DNA of 29,333 nt from contig JAEWLN010000154.1 in assembly GCA_023457535.1 (NCBI GenBank), positions 1 through 29,333 of the forward strand. The letters are read 5' to 3'. A program made the position numbers and the translations under genes. This stretch comes from Bacteroidota bacterium (GTDB taxonomy: Bacteria; Bacteroidota; Bacteroidia; Flavobacteriales; Flavobacteriaceae). The notes under the pieces were generated by a model. It saw only the letters and a program-made list of their open reading frames with translations, made no database searches and had not been told where the DNA came from. Shown here piece by piece: positions 22,392 through 29,333 of the stretch; within the stretch, counting starts at the first letter, position 1, and the number at the start of each line of letters is the position of its first letter.

Positions 22392-24887
22392 TTAAAAACC
22401 CAGGTTAAGCACAAACGACAATTTCACCGCGAGGTTATCCTCAACGCGCGGCAACTGGTTTGGGCCGTATCGGTAAAAAGCCACAAGCCCGAACGCGCTG
22501 TAAATCTGGTTGATTTCAACTCCCGACTCAAAATAACCGTCCTCGAGTGTTTTGTAGCCAAACCCCGCGTGTTGTTCGCGCCGGTCGAGATCGCCGTAAG
22601 CCATACGCGATACGAGGACAAATTCCGGACGTACTTTTTTGACGATCTGTATGCGTTTGAGCGCATGCTTGAATTGAAACATTGCGTATTTGCTTGAGAA
22701 AAACTCATTGAAGTACATGGTTTCAAAGGCGTTTTTCCCCGCGATGGTAATGCGTTGGATCAACCGGTCCTTGGTCAGGTTGTTCGGCGAGGTGTTGTAC
22801 AGATGCGTCAGCGGCACATCGCCATACGCATACCCCGCCTCCACAAGCAAGTTGGTCTTTTGGCCGTTCATGTATTTTTTTTCGTATTCGGTCCTGAAAT
22901 CGATTTTCGTGAACGTAAAATCGTTGCCCAACACATCCGGCAGCGCCTGGGTAAACTGGAATGTGAACTTTGGAAAGCGCTTTTCCACCTCGATGCGACC
23001 GTGCGGGGTTTGCATGTAATCGCTCAGCGGATTCCATTGAACGGCCGCCTGTGCCGTGGTCATCGTATACCGATAATGCAGGTGGCTGCCCGGGTTGTAC
23101 AAATAGAAAAACTTGGGCTCGATGTTGCTGTAGGTGAGCTGCCAGATGCTTTCCGTCTTGGGGATGATGCGCGTTTCGAGATAGGCGCGCCAGGTTTTGT
23201 GCTGATAGAACGTGCTGACGTTGATGGGCCGCGGATCATAGATCTTAAACACGCGCTTGTCTACCGCAAACGACGTGCTGCCAATCTCGCGCACATCGTC
23301 CGTATACGAAACACCAACCCACGAATTCGAGAACTTCCCGATCCTGCTGCCAAAACCAAGACTGTATTTGAATGCGCCATCCTTGACGCCGTAAGCCGTA
23401 TAGCCATCGATCCGGTATTTGCGCGAAAAGCGTTCATTGGTGCGCCCGCCGGCCCCGATGCGGAATCCTTCGTAATTGTTGTAACTCAGCAAATACCGCA
23501 AATCCATGTCGACCGGCCCCAGCGGTACGTAGCCGTTGAGGATTTTGCGCCCCTGCAACAACCGCTTCTCGATGCGTTCTTTGCGCACGATGCTGTCCAG
23601 GGCGATATATGTTTTGCGCGAACGCACATCGAGACTGTCCTTGCGGTAGCGGCTCCAGAAATCTTCCGGCTTTTGTTCGGCGTCATCGGCCACTTCGATG
23701 GCAATGGACGGATGCCGGATCACAACGGGAACGTTCAAATGCCGGTCAAAATAATTCGTTTGGCTCAGCACATACGTAAAATCCGACGCTACTTTGGGGC
23801 GCGAGCCGTCTTCCACGCCGTCGTCGTCCGAGTCGAATTTGAGCGTTTCGCCCAGCACGCGAACGTCGGCATTGTTTTTTCCTTTGACGATCTTAAAGGT
23901 TTTATCTGACGGGAACCAAAGCTGTACGTTGGGCAAAAACACAAATTCGTGCGTTCCGGTAATGTCGAGCACGCCCCGGATGCGCATAACGGCGCGCGCC
24001 ACGGCGTAATTTTGGGCGTCGATGTAGAGCACGCCCTCAAGTCCGGCGGCTTTGCGTTTGCGCTTGTTTTTGAAATAAACCATCAGTACGCTGCGGCCAT
24101 CGATTTGCGTAGAATCGATCAGGCGAAAGTGGTAATCGGTGAAGGAATCGGTGGAGATGGGCGAGTTGTAACGCGTTTCGAACAGTTCGTACCGGTCATC
24201 ATATATTGAAAACGACTGCTGATTGAACGCCAGGATCTCGTAAATGGGTTGTTTGAACCCCGACATTTTGGTGCCGAGTACGGTTTCTTTGAGGTGTCCC
24301 GATGCGAACTGGTACTGCGAGACCTTCTCAGTCTGGAACAGATGCTGCTCGCGGATGACCTTTTTGAATTTATAATCTGACGAATCGATCTTAATTAATT
24401 TTCGCGGCTTATTTCTTGCAAAAACAGAGTCGATGCGCCCGTCGATCGAATCCGGGTGCGCCGTAATGACAAGTTTGTTGTAGGCTTTGAATTCAAATCC
24501 GACAAGTTTCTTTTGCGGGTCGTTGCGGTCTTTGTCGCGGATCACGCGTCGTATCAGGTTCAGCGCACGCCTGTCGTTCCCGATCGATACTTCGTCCAGA
24601 ACAGTCTCCGGAGAGAGCCAGATGGTGTAAAACTTTTTGCCCGGGACGATGGGGGTTTGTACGGGTGTAAAACCTACGTACGAAACCGTCAGGGATGTGG
24701 CCGGTGCGGCATGGAGCGCGAATTTACCGTCCACATCGGCGATTGTGAAAACACCAAAGTCAGCGGTAATTGAAGCAAATGGCAAAGGTTTTTGCGTGGC
24801 GGCATCGCGTACAATACCACTTAAATGGACTTGCGCCTGCGCGGCAAGCGTATAGAAAAAGCACAGCAGGAACAGACGTTTGGCCAA
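22392..24887 (-). CDS. DUF5686 / carboxypeptidase-regulatory-like outer-membrane-associated protein
   Basis: About 831 aa from TTG 24887, giving a clean signal peptide (MAKRLFLLCFFYTLAAQAQ). An N-terminal CarboxypepD_reg-like beta-sandwich follows (VHLSGIVRDAATQKPLPFASI, SYVGFTP), of the kind found on TonB-dependent receptors. A long DUF5686 region follows with many beta-strands and an outer-membrane-like C-terminus (KLSFVLNLGF). No TonB box or plug domain was seen. The function of this family is not established; a cell-envelope role is likely. The alternative GTG at 24929 adds 14 residues across a -7-like box (TACCTTTA, 24906-24913), so the shorter form is preferred but not certain. It lies downstream of frr in the same direction, separated by a terminator. 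Confidence 0.8.
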   Translation of the reverse strand: MAKRLFLLCFFYTLAAQAQVHLSGIVRDAATQKPLPFASITADFGVFTIADVDGKFALHAAPATSLTVSYVGFTPVQTPIVPGKKFYTIWLSPETVLDEVSIGNDRRALNLIRRVIRDKDRNDPQKKLVGFEFKAYNKLVITAHPDSIDGRIDSVFARNKPRKLIKIDSSDYKFKKVIREQHLFQTEKVSQYQFASGHLKETVLGTKMSGFKQPIYEILAFNQQSFSIYDDRYELFETRYNSPISTDSFTDYHFRLIDSTQIDGRSVLMVYFKNKRKRKAAGLEGVLYIDAQNYAVARAVMRIRGVLDITGTHEFVFLPNVQLWFPSDKTFKIVKGKNNADVRVLGETLKFDSDDDGVEDGSRPKVASDFTYVLSQTNYFDRHLNVPVVIRHPSIAIEVADDAEQKPEDFWSRYRKDSLDVRSRKTYIALDSIVRKERIEKRLLQGRKILNGYVPLGPVDMDLRYLLSYNNYEGFRIGAGGRTNERFSRKYRIDGYTAYGVKDGAFKYSLGFGSRIGKFSNSWVGVSYTDDVREIGSTSFAVDKRVFKIYDPRPINVSTFYQHKTWRAYLETRIIPKTESIWQLTYSNIEPKFFYLYNPGSHLHYRYTMTTAQAAVQWNPLSDYMQTPHGRIEVEKRFPKFTFQFTQALPDVLGNDFTFTKIDFRTEYEKKYMNGQKTNLLVEAGYAYGDVPLTHLYNTSPNNLTKDRLIQRITIAGKNAFETMYFNEFFSSKYAMFQFKHALKRIQIVKKVRPEFVLVSRMAYGDLDRREQHAGFGYKTLEDGYFESGVEINQIYSAFGLVAFYRYGPNQLPRVEDNLAVKLSFVLNLGF

Positions 24888-24972
24888 TGTTGATGGTTTT
24901 CGCTGTAAAGGTAAACGAAAATAGGACACTGCGTTTTTGTTTTAACAATTGCAGTATTTTAGATGGGCCAAC

Positions 24973-24997
24973 AAAAAAGACGCTCGAGGCGCCTTTT
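24973..24997 (-). terminator. Intrinsic terminator after frr
   Basis: On the minus strand AAGGCGC pairs with GCGTCTT (one G-U) around a 5-nt loop, followed by a T-run. It starts about 20 nt after the frr stop codon. The pairing is better on the minus strand than on the plus strand, consistent with frr. Confidence 0.75.
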
Positions 24998-25016
24998 GTA
25001 TTGTGGAGTGAGGATG

Positions 25017-25577
25017 TTACACCTTCATAATTTCTGCTTCCTTGAGCGAAAGCAAGTCCTCTACTTTTTTGATGTAGTTGTTGGTCAACGATTGTACTTC
25101 CTCTTCGGCGTCCTTGCACGCATCTTCAGAAACGCCGTCTTTTTCTAGCTTTTTGATCTCTTTGTTGGCTTCCTGGCGTGCGTTCCGGATCCCGATCTTG
25201 GCATCTTCGGCTTCCGATTTGGCCTGTTTGACCAGGTCGCGGCGACGCTCTTCGGTAAGCGGCGGTACGTTGATGATGATCTGGTCGCCGTTGTTCATCG
25301 GGTTAAAGCCGATATTGGCCACCATGATCGCTTTTTCGATGGGTTGCAGCATGTTGCGTTCCCATGGGGCGACGGTAATGGTACGCGCATCGGGGACGTT
25401 GATGTTGGCAACCTGCGAAATGGGCGTAGCCGATCCGTAATAATCGACAAAAACGCCGCCAAGCATGGCCGGGGTTGCCTTTCCGGCGCGGATGTTTGCA
25501 AATTCTTTTTCGAGGTGCGCGAGCGACCCCGTCATCGATTCTTCAGTGCTTTCTAAAATAAAATCAATTTCTTCCAT
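25017..25577 (-). CDS. frr: Ribosome recycling factor
   Basis: This 186-aa protein has the standard length for RRF, which with EF-G splits post-termination ribosomes in the cytoplasm. Diagnostic segments are EFANIRAGKATPAML, ISQVANINVPDARTITVAPW, NPMNNGDQIIINVPPLTEERRRDLVKQ and the C-terminal coiled arm. It follows pyrH in the same direction with 157 nt between them, a gap that carries a structured element. A weak -7-like box AACATTTG (minus, 25623-25630) about 45 nt upstream of the ATG could provide an extra promoter. Confidence 0.98.
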   Translation of the reverse strand: MEEIDFILESTEESMTGSLAHLEKEFANIRAGKATPAMLGGVFVDYYGSATPISQVANINVPDARTITVAPWERNMLQPIEKAIMVANIGFNPMNNGDQIIINVPPLTEERRRDLVKQAKSEAEDAKIGIRNARQEANKEIKKLEKDGVSEDACKDAEEEVQSLTNNYIKKVEDLLSLKEAEIMKV

Positions 25578-25648
25578 TTTTGTGGATTTTCAGATTTTGT
25601 AGCCGAACGTTACTGTTTACGGCAAATGTTCTATTTGGTTTGAAGCCT

Positions 25649-25722
25649 AGCCCTGATGGAAGCGGCATCCTTTTGCAAAGCGCGAGCGGCGCAAAAGATA
25701 CAGCGCACAGCAGGAATCAGCT
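25649..25722 (-). ncRNA. Structured intergenic element between pyrH and frr (candidate conserved RNA, possibly Flavo-1-like)
   Basis: The element folds as nested stems. Outer AGC/GCT (25649-25651 with 25720-25722) stacks on CCTG/CAGG (25652-25655 with 25711-25714). A central stem (25665-25669 with 25697-25701, then TTTTGC/GCAAAAG from 25671-25676 with 25691-25696) carries a one-base bulge. One pair is C-A on the plus strand but a G-U wobble on the minus strand, which favours minus-strand transcription, the direction of pyrH and frr. The primary sequence (CCTGATGGAAGCGGCATCC on the plus strand) resembles, from memory, a recurrent flavobacterial intergenic motif and perhaps the Flavo-1 RNA; I could not check this. 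Confidence 0.45.
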
Positions 25723-25734
25723 CCTGAAAATGCA

Positions 25735-26442
25735 TCAGATATTGACGACCGTCCCGATGTTTTCGCCTTCGCAAATTCTGGTCAGGTTGCCTTTTTTGTT
25801 CATGTCGAACACCACGATGGGCAGCTGGTTTTCCTGGCTCAGCGTAAAGGCGGTCGTGTCCATGACGTTGAGGCCTTTGGCAATGACGTCTGCAAACGAG
25901 AGCGTTTCATACCGCGTGGCCGAGGCGTCTTTTTCCGGATCGGCGGTGTAGATGCCGTCTACGCGGGTGCCTTTAAGGATCACGTCTGCGTGGATTTCAA
26001 CGCCGCGCAACACTGCTGCGGTGTCGGTCGTAAAATACGGGTTCCCGGTCCCGGCACCAAAAATGACAATACGGCCTTTTTCCAGATGACGCACCGCACG
26101 ACGCTTGATGTACGGTTCGGCGATCGCCTCAATTTTCAAAGCGGTTTGCAAACGCGTGAGCATGCCTTTGTCTTCGAGCGCGCCCTGCAATGCCATGCCG
26201 TTGATCACCGTGGCGAGCATTCCCATGTAATCGCCCTGTACGCGGTCCATGCCGTTAGCTGCGCCGGATACGCCGCGGAAAATGTTTCCGCCTCCGATGA
26301 CAATGGCAATTTGGACGCCTTTGTCGTGGATTTGCTTGATTTCTTCTGCGTATTCAGCCAGCCGCGCCGGGTCGATGCCGTATTGACGGTCGCCCATCAG
26401 CGCTTCGCCGCTCAATTTCAGGAGGATTCTTTTATACTTCAT
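25735..26442 (-). CDS. pyrH: Uridylate kinase (UMP kinase)
   Basis: This 235-aa protein of the amino-acid-kinase fold phosphorylates UMP to UDP in pyrimidine nucleotide synthesis, normally as a hexamer. Signature segments are YKRILLKLSGEALMG at the start, IAIVIGGGNIFRG (phosphate-binding loop), RRAVRHLEKGRIVIFGAGTGNPYFTTDTAA, and KGTRVDGIYTADPEKD. ATG 26442 gives the usual bacterial PyrH N-terminus; an upstream in-frame start at 26496 would begin inside the -7 promoter region and is rejected. It is the first gene of the pyrH-frr run, divergent from the thioredoxin-like gene at 26590. Confidence 0.98.
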   Translation of the reverse strand: MKYKRILLKLSGEALMGDRQYGIDPARLAEYAEEIKQIHDKGVQIAIVIGGGNIFRGVSGAANGMDRVQGDYMGMLATVINGMALQGALEDKGMLTRLQTALKIEAIAEPYIKRRAVRHLEKGRIVIFGAGTGNPYFTTDTAAVLRGVEIHADVILKGTRVDGIYTADPEKDASATRYETLSFADVIAKGLNVMDTTAFTLSQENQLPIVVFDMNKKGNLTRICEGENIGTVVNI

Positions 26443-26483
26443 TGTGGTGTTGCGTTGTTTTTGTTCTTTTTCACTTGCGAGTG

Positions 26484-26491
26484 CAAATATA
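26484..26491 (-). promoter_or_regulatory. -7 box (TATATTTG) for pyrH
   Basis: This exact TAnnTTTG match on the minus strand lies 41 nt upstream of the pyrH ATG, with TTTA 18 nt further upstream as a near -33 element. Confidence 0.55.
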
Positions 26492-26563
26492 ATCATATTC
26501 TTTTTGCTCTAAATGCCAATGCCAAAAATTGTTAACCGGGCGCGGTGTCACGGGTTTAATTCG

Positions 26564-26571
26564 TAAATTTG
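26564..26571 (+). promoter_or_regulatory. -7 box (TAAATTTG) for the thioredoxin-like gene
   Basis: This exact TAnnTTTG match ends 18 nt upstream of the ATG at 26590. Together with the pyrH box it makes a divergent promoter region. Confidence 0.5.
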
Positions 26572-26589
26572 GCATGCAAAAAATTCACC

Positions 26590-27213
26590 ATGAAAATAGC
26601 CATTGCAGAGGCTTTGCTCAAAAGCCATTCGTATGTGAAATACCGGTCGATTGTAACGGACTTGCTGGGCCGGGGGCAGGCGTCGGGCCGCGAACAGTCT
26701 GAAGCGCTGGTGCATTACACGGAGCTCAATGAGGCGCGCATGAACCGGCTGGACAAAAAAATGGTCATCGCCGAGGAACATACGCGCAAATTGCTGTCGC
26801 TGGCCAAGCCGTATACGTGGCTGGTCCTATCTGAAGGATGGTGTGGCGATGCGGCGCAGATCCTGCCGGTTTTGAACAAAATGGCGTTGGTTACTAAAAA
26901 TATCGACCTCAGGATTGTGTTTCGCGATGAAAATGACGCACTGATGTCGCAATTCCTGACCCATGGCGCGCGCTCGATTCCAAAACTCGTGATCGTGGAG
27001 CCTGAAACGGGCAATGTGCTCGGCCACTGGGGACCGCGTCCTAAACCCGCCGCTGATCTGATCACCAGCTACAAGCAGCAATACGGCGCAATCGACGAAA
27101 CGGCCAAAACGGAACTTCAGCTGTGGTATCTGCACGACAAAGGACTCACTACTCAGGCGGAAATCGTCGATATGATGGCAGAGCAGGAGCAGTTGATGTA
27201 TGCCAAACGATAA
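26590..27213 (+). CDS. Thioredoxin-fold protein (Thioredoxin_9-like) with single active-site Cys
   Basis: The product is 207 aa from ATG 26590. A thioredoxin-like core is seen around WLVLSEGWCGDAAQILPVLNK and the cis-Pro segment GARSIPKLVIVEP, followed by a strand/helix with GHWGPRP. The active-site motif is WCGDA, with one Cys and no second resolving Cys, so a classical CxxC dithiol cycle is not possible. As I recall, such single-Cys members are common in this Bacteroidetes family. No signal peptide is present, so it is expected in the cytoplasm. The physiological substrate is unknown. The in-frame TTG at 26569 lies in the promoter box and is rejected. It is followed 13 nt later by a DUF1801 gene. 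Confidence 0.82.
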   Translation: MKIAIAEALLKSHSYVKYRSIVTDLLGRGQASGREQSEALVHYTELNEARMNRLDKKMVIAEEHTRKLLSLAKPYTWLVLSEGWCGDAAQILPVLNKMALVTKNIDLRIVFRDENDALMSQFLTHGARSIPKLVIVEPETGNVLGHWGPRPKPAADLITSYKQQYGAIDETAKTELQLWYLHDKGLTTQAEIVDMMAEQEQLMYAKR

Positions 27214-27226
27214 TCGGCCGTAATTA

Positions 27227-27646
27227 ATGGCTAAACCCATAATAACTAAAAATATGGAGAAAGAAATCGGGGAATACAATCGCAAACTGGATGCGCAGGA
27301 TCAACAAATATGTGATTTGCTTGCGACCCTCATCACTGAAGAATTACATGACGCCGACAACAAACTCTGGCATGCGCACCCTGTGTGGTTTTTGAATGAA
27401 AATCCCATTGTGGGCTACAGTAAACAAAAAGCCGGCATCCGCTTGATGTTTTGGAGCGGAAAAGATTTCGGTGAAAAAGACTTAAATGTTCACGGTGGAA
27501 AATTCAAAGATGCTTCTATTTTCTACCAGCGCGTTTCGGAAGTGAATCCCGGGGATTTAAAACGCTGGCTGGAAAAATCCAGGGAAATTCAATGGGACTA
27601 CAAAAACATAGTCAAAAGAAAAGGACAGCTCGAAAGGTTAAAGTAA
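27227..27646 (+). CDS. DUF1801 domain protein
   Basis: This 139-aa cytoplasmic protein has the DUF1801 pattern (KLWHAHPVWFLNENPIVGYSKQKAGIRLMFWSG) and a basic C-terminus (EIQWDYKNIVKRKGQLERLK). The family has a small alpha/beta fold; its biochemical role is not established. Two ATGs are possible: 27227, used here, and 27254 (MEKEIGEYNRKL), which also gives a plausible N-terminus. It lies 13 nt after the thioredoxin-like gene and is probably cotranscribed. It converges with truB, with 19 nt between stop codons. Confidence 0.8.
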   Translation: MAKPIITKNMEKEIGEYNRKLDAQDQQICDLLATLITEELHDADNKLWHAHPVWFLNENPIVGYSKQKAGIRLMFWSGKDFGEKDLNVHGGKFKDASIFYQRVSEVNPGDLKRWLEKSREIQWDYKNIVKRKGQLERLK

Positions 27647-27665
27647 GCCCTACAAAAACGAGCAA

Positions 27666-28361
27666 TCAAGGATCGGTGTCCAGCGAATCTACGAATGCCA
27701 TGATGTCCTGCGCTTGTTCAACGTCGTAATCCCCGATTTTTGTCCGTCGCAGCGCCGTAAGATGCGAACCCGCGCCCAGGGCCTGACCAAAATCGTGCGC
27801 AATCGAGCGAATGTACGTGCCTTTGCTGCATCGGATACTGAAATCCACCTCGGGTAAGGCCAATCGCGTGATCTCAAATTCGTAAACGGTGGTTTTGCGC
27901 GATGCAATTTCTACGGCCTCCCCGGCGCGCGCGTGCTCATAAAGCCGTTTGCCGTCTTTTTTGATGGCCGAGAAAATAGGCGGTTTTTGGTCGATCTCGC
28001 CCACAAATTGTAACACCGTGCGGTCAATCAGGGCCTTGTCGATATGCGAAATGTCGAACCTTTGGTCGATTGGCGTTTCCAGGTCGTAAGAAGGCGTAGT
28101 CGCCCCGATGAAAAACGTGCCTGTATATTCCTTGGTTTGTCCCTGGAGTTCAGCGATTTGTTTGGTGGCTTTTCCCGTGCACACCAGCAACAACCCCGAT
28201 GCGAGCGGATCCAGCGTACCGGCGTGTCCGATCTTGATTTTTTTAAGCCCGAGCTTGCTCTTGAGTGCCCATTTCATTTTGTTGACGGCCTGGAACGACG
28301 TCCAGTGCAACGGCTTGTCGAGGAGTAAAATCTGACCGGCGAGGAAATCTTCGGGTGTCAT
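27666..28361 (-). CDS. truB: tRNA pseudouridine(55) synthase
   Basis: This 231-aa protein modifies U55 in the T-loop of tRNAs. The catalytic Asp51 is in IGHAGTLDPLASG, preceded by the substrate-binding LLDKPLHWTSFQAVNK, and followed by the conserved QKPPIFSAIKKDGKRLYEHAR and CSKGTYIRSIAHDFG. It lacks the C-terminal PUA domain of E. coli TruB (about 314 aa), a short form that I believe is usual in Bacteroidetes. Its ATG shares one base with the uppP stop (TAATG), so the two are translationally coupled. Confidence 0.97.
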   Translation of the reverse strand: MTPEDFLAGQILLLDKPLHWTSFQAVNKMKWALKSKLGLKKIKIGHAGTLDPLASGLLLVCTGKATKQIAELQGQTKEYTGTFFIGATTPSYDLETPIDQRFDISHIDKALIDRTVLQFVGEIDQKPPIFSAIKKDGKRLYEHARAGEAVEIASRKTTVYEFEITRLALPEVDFSIRCSKGTYIRSIAHDFGQALGAGSHLTALRRTKIGDYDVEQAQDIMAFVDSLDTDP

Positions 28362-29158
28362 TAAACGATGGTGAGTTTGTGGAAGAAAAAGTGGATCACC
28401 AAAATGGCAAGGCCCGCAATGATGCGGTAGTAGCCAAAAACTTTAAACCCGTTCTTGCTCAAAAAGCCAATGAACGACCTGATCGCAAGCATCGCCACAA
28501 TAAACCCGACGACATTGCCTATAATGAGCAAATTGATCTGGTCGTCGCTGAGCACCAATCCGTTTTTGTAATAATCGTAACATTTTTTGGCCGTTGCGCC
28601 AAACATGGTCGGGACGGCCAGAAAGAATGAAAATTCGGCTGCTGTGGTGCGCGATAACTTTTGGGCCATGCCGCCCACGATACTTGCCCCGGACCGCGAA
28701 ACGCCTGGAATCATCGCCAAACATTGAAACAACCCGATTTTAAAAGCGGTAGGATAGGAAATTTGCTGCGTGGTTTGCGTTTCTTCAGCATCGGTGAACC
28801 AATCGTCCACCTTGAGCAGGATCAGCCCGCCCAGCACAAGTGACACGGCAACGGTTACGGGATTTTCGAGCAGTCCGTCGATAAAATCGCTCAGCAGCAA
28901 GCCCAGGATCACGGCCGGAATAAAGCCCACGAGCAATTTGAGGTAAAAATCGAACGTCTGGAAAAAGCGCTTGAAATAAAGAACGATCACCGATAAGATC
29001 GTCCCGAGCTGGATCACGATCGTAAACAACTTGGTAAAATCGTCGTGCGCAATGCCAAAAAAGGAACTCGCAATGATCATGTGCCCGGTGGAGGAAACCG
29101 GCAGGAATTCGGTAAGGCCTTCAATGATGGCCAGGACAATAGCTTGGAGGGTATTCAA
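28361..29158 (-). CDS. uppP: Undecaprenyl-diphosphatase
   Basis: This 265-aa polytopic inner-membrane enzyme of the BacA/UppP family recycles the cell-wall lipid carrier by hydrolysing undecaprenyl pyrophosphate, and confers some bacitracin tolerance when overproduced. Catalytic segments are EGLTEFLPVSSTGH (E13, E17, S23, H26) and PGVSRSGASI (R155). Length is normal, with about eight membrane helices. It is the upstream partner of truB (1-nt stop/start overlap). In flavobacteria the gene before it is often a DUF3098 protein, which fits the fragment at 29300-29333. Confidence 0.97.
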   Translation of the reverse strand: MNTLQAIVLAIIEGLTEFLPVSSTGHMIIASSFFGIAHDDFTKLFTIVIQLGTILSVIVLYFKRFFQTFDFYLKLLVGFIPAVILGLLLSDFIDGLLENPVTVAVSLVLGGLILLKVDDWFTDAEETQTTQQISYPTAFKIGLFQCLAMIPGVSRSGASIVGGMAQKLSRTTAAEFSFFLAVPTMFGATAKKCYDYYKNGLVLSDDQINLLIIGNVVGFIVAMLAIRSFIGFLSKNGFKVFGYYRIIAGLAILVIHFFFHKLTIV

Positions 29159-29299
29159 TTGGATCTGAAAATTTGAAGATTTGGAAATAAAACGCAGTGG
29201 CTTGAACCGGTTCGTAAAAAACAGCAGGCCTTTGAAACTAAAAACGCGAACCGCCGCGGATTGCCCATTTTCAAATTTTCAAATCGCCTGATTTCCGCA

Positions 29300-29333
29300 C
29301 TAAGGCTTCTTTGGATTTTTAAGGATCGAATAC
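29300..29333 (-). CDS. 3' end of a probable DUF3098 membrane protein (truncated by window edge)
   Basis: On the minus strand the last ten codons before TAG (29300-29302) read YSILKNPKKP. This resembles the C-terminus of DUF3098 proteins (aromatic-x-IL-x-NPKK-like), short two-helix membrane proteins usually found just upstream of uppP in flavobacteria. Only 10 residues are visible, so the call rests mainly on context. The 141 nt between this stop and uppP hold the inverted motif TTCAAATTTTCA near both ends but no clear gene or promoter. Confidence 0.45.
   Translation of the reverse strand, partial: YSILKNPKKP

Noticed and set aside
22755..23909. 384-codon plus-strand open frame
   Set aside because: It is antisense to the DUF5686 gene, composition is typical of a shadow frame, and it has no recognisable domain or start signal.

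Overview
The window reads as a chromosomal segment of a Bacteroidota, most likely Flavobacteriaceae, with unusually high GC for that family (near 50% by eye). The evidence is: type IX secretion (T9SS) sorting domains on two proteins, a PorT-family outer-membrane protein, a DUF5686 protein, a TruB without a C-terminal PUA domain, no Shine-Dalgarno leaders, and repeated Bacteroidetes promoter boxes (TAnnTTTG at about -7) close to start codons.

Layout. (1) 2-1375: 3' end of a secreted CotH/lamin-tail-domain protein with a T9SS signal. (2) 1815-5748: a signalling hub. A NarL-type response regulator (-) diverges from a LytTR regulator whose receiver has lost its phospho-acceptor Asp. A 44-aa secreted Pro-rich peptide and a TPR lipoprotein histidine kinase (HisKA_3) follow. 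(3) 5817-12594: PorT-like barrel protein, a degenerate PAP2-like membrane protein (-), a large T9SS type-B surface protein, rpoN (-) and asnS (-). (4) 12893-15268: an RND/MMPL exporter (-). (5) 15446-22227: an all-plus-strand block of Kef/CHX-like cation:proton antiporter, SMR (Gdx-like) exporter, LytS-like kinase, LytTR regulator, a second near-duplicate antiporter and a small secreted protein. (6) 22392-29333: DUF5686 protein, frr, pyrH (all -), a thioredoxin-fold protein and a DUF1801 protein (+), then uppP-truB (-) and the last codons of a probable DUF3098 gene (-).

How it works together. The antiporter block looks like a regulated ion/pH homeostasis module. The first four genes are tightly coupled (2-nt gap, 1-nt overlap, 35-nt overlap), and the second antiporter has its own good promoter. 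The block sits on the plus strand between minus-strand housekeeping genes. Its right-hand end is marked by one of two homologous 116-bp palindromic elements; the other copy lies just past the stop codon of the MMPL gene.

Most noteworthy: the paired 116-bp palindromic repeats; the duplicated-antiporter/SMR/two-component block with a likely gene-conversion tract; the pseudo-receiver regulator beside a tiny secreted peptide; and a structured RNA-like element between pyrH and frr. No tRNA, rRNA, CRISPR array, transposase or phage gene was seen. All family assignments come from reading the sequence; no database search was run.
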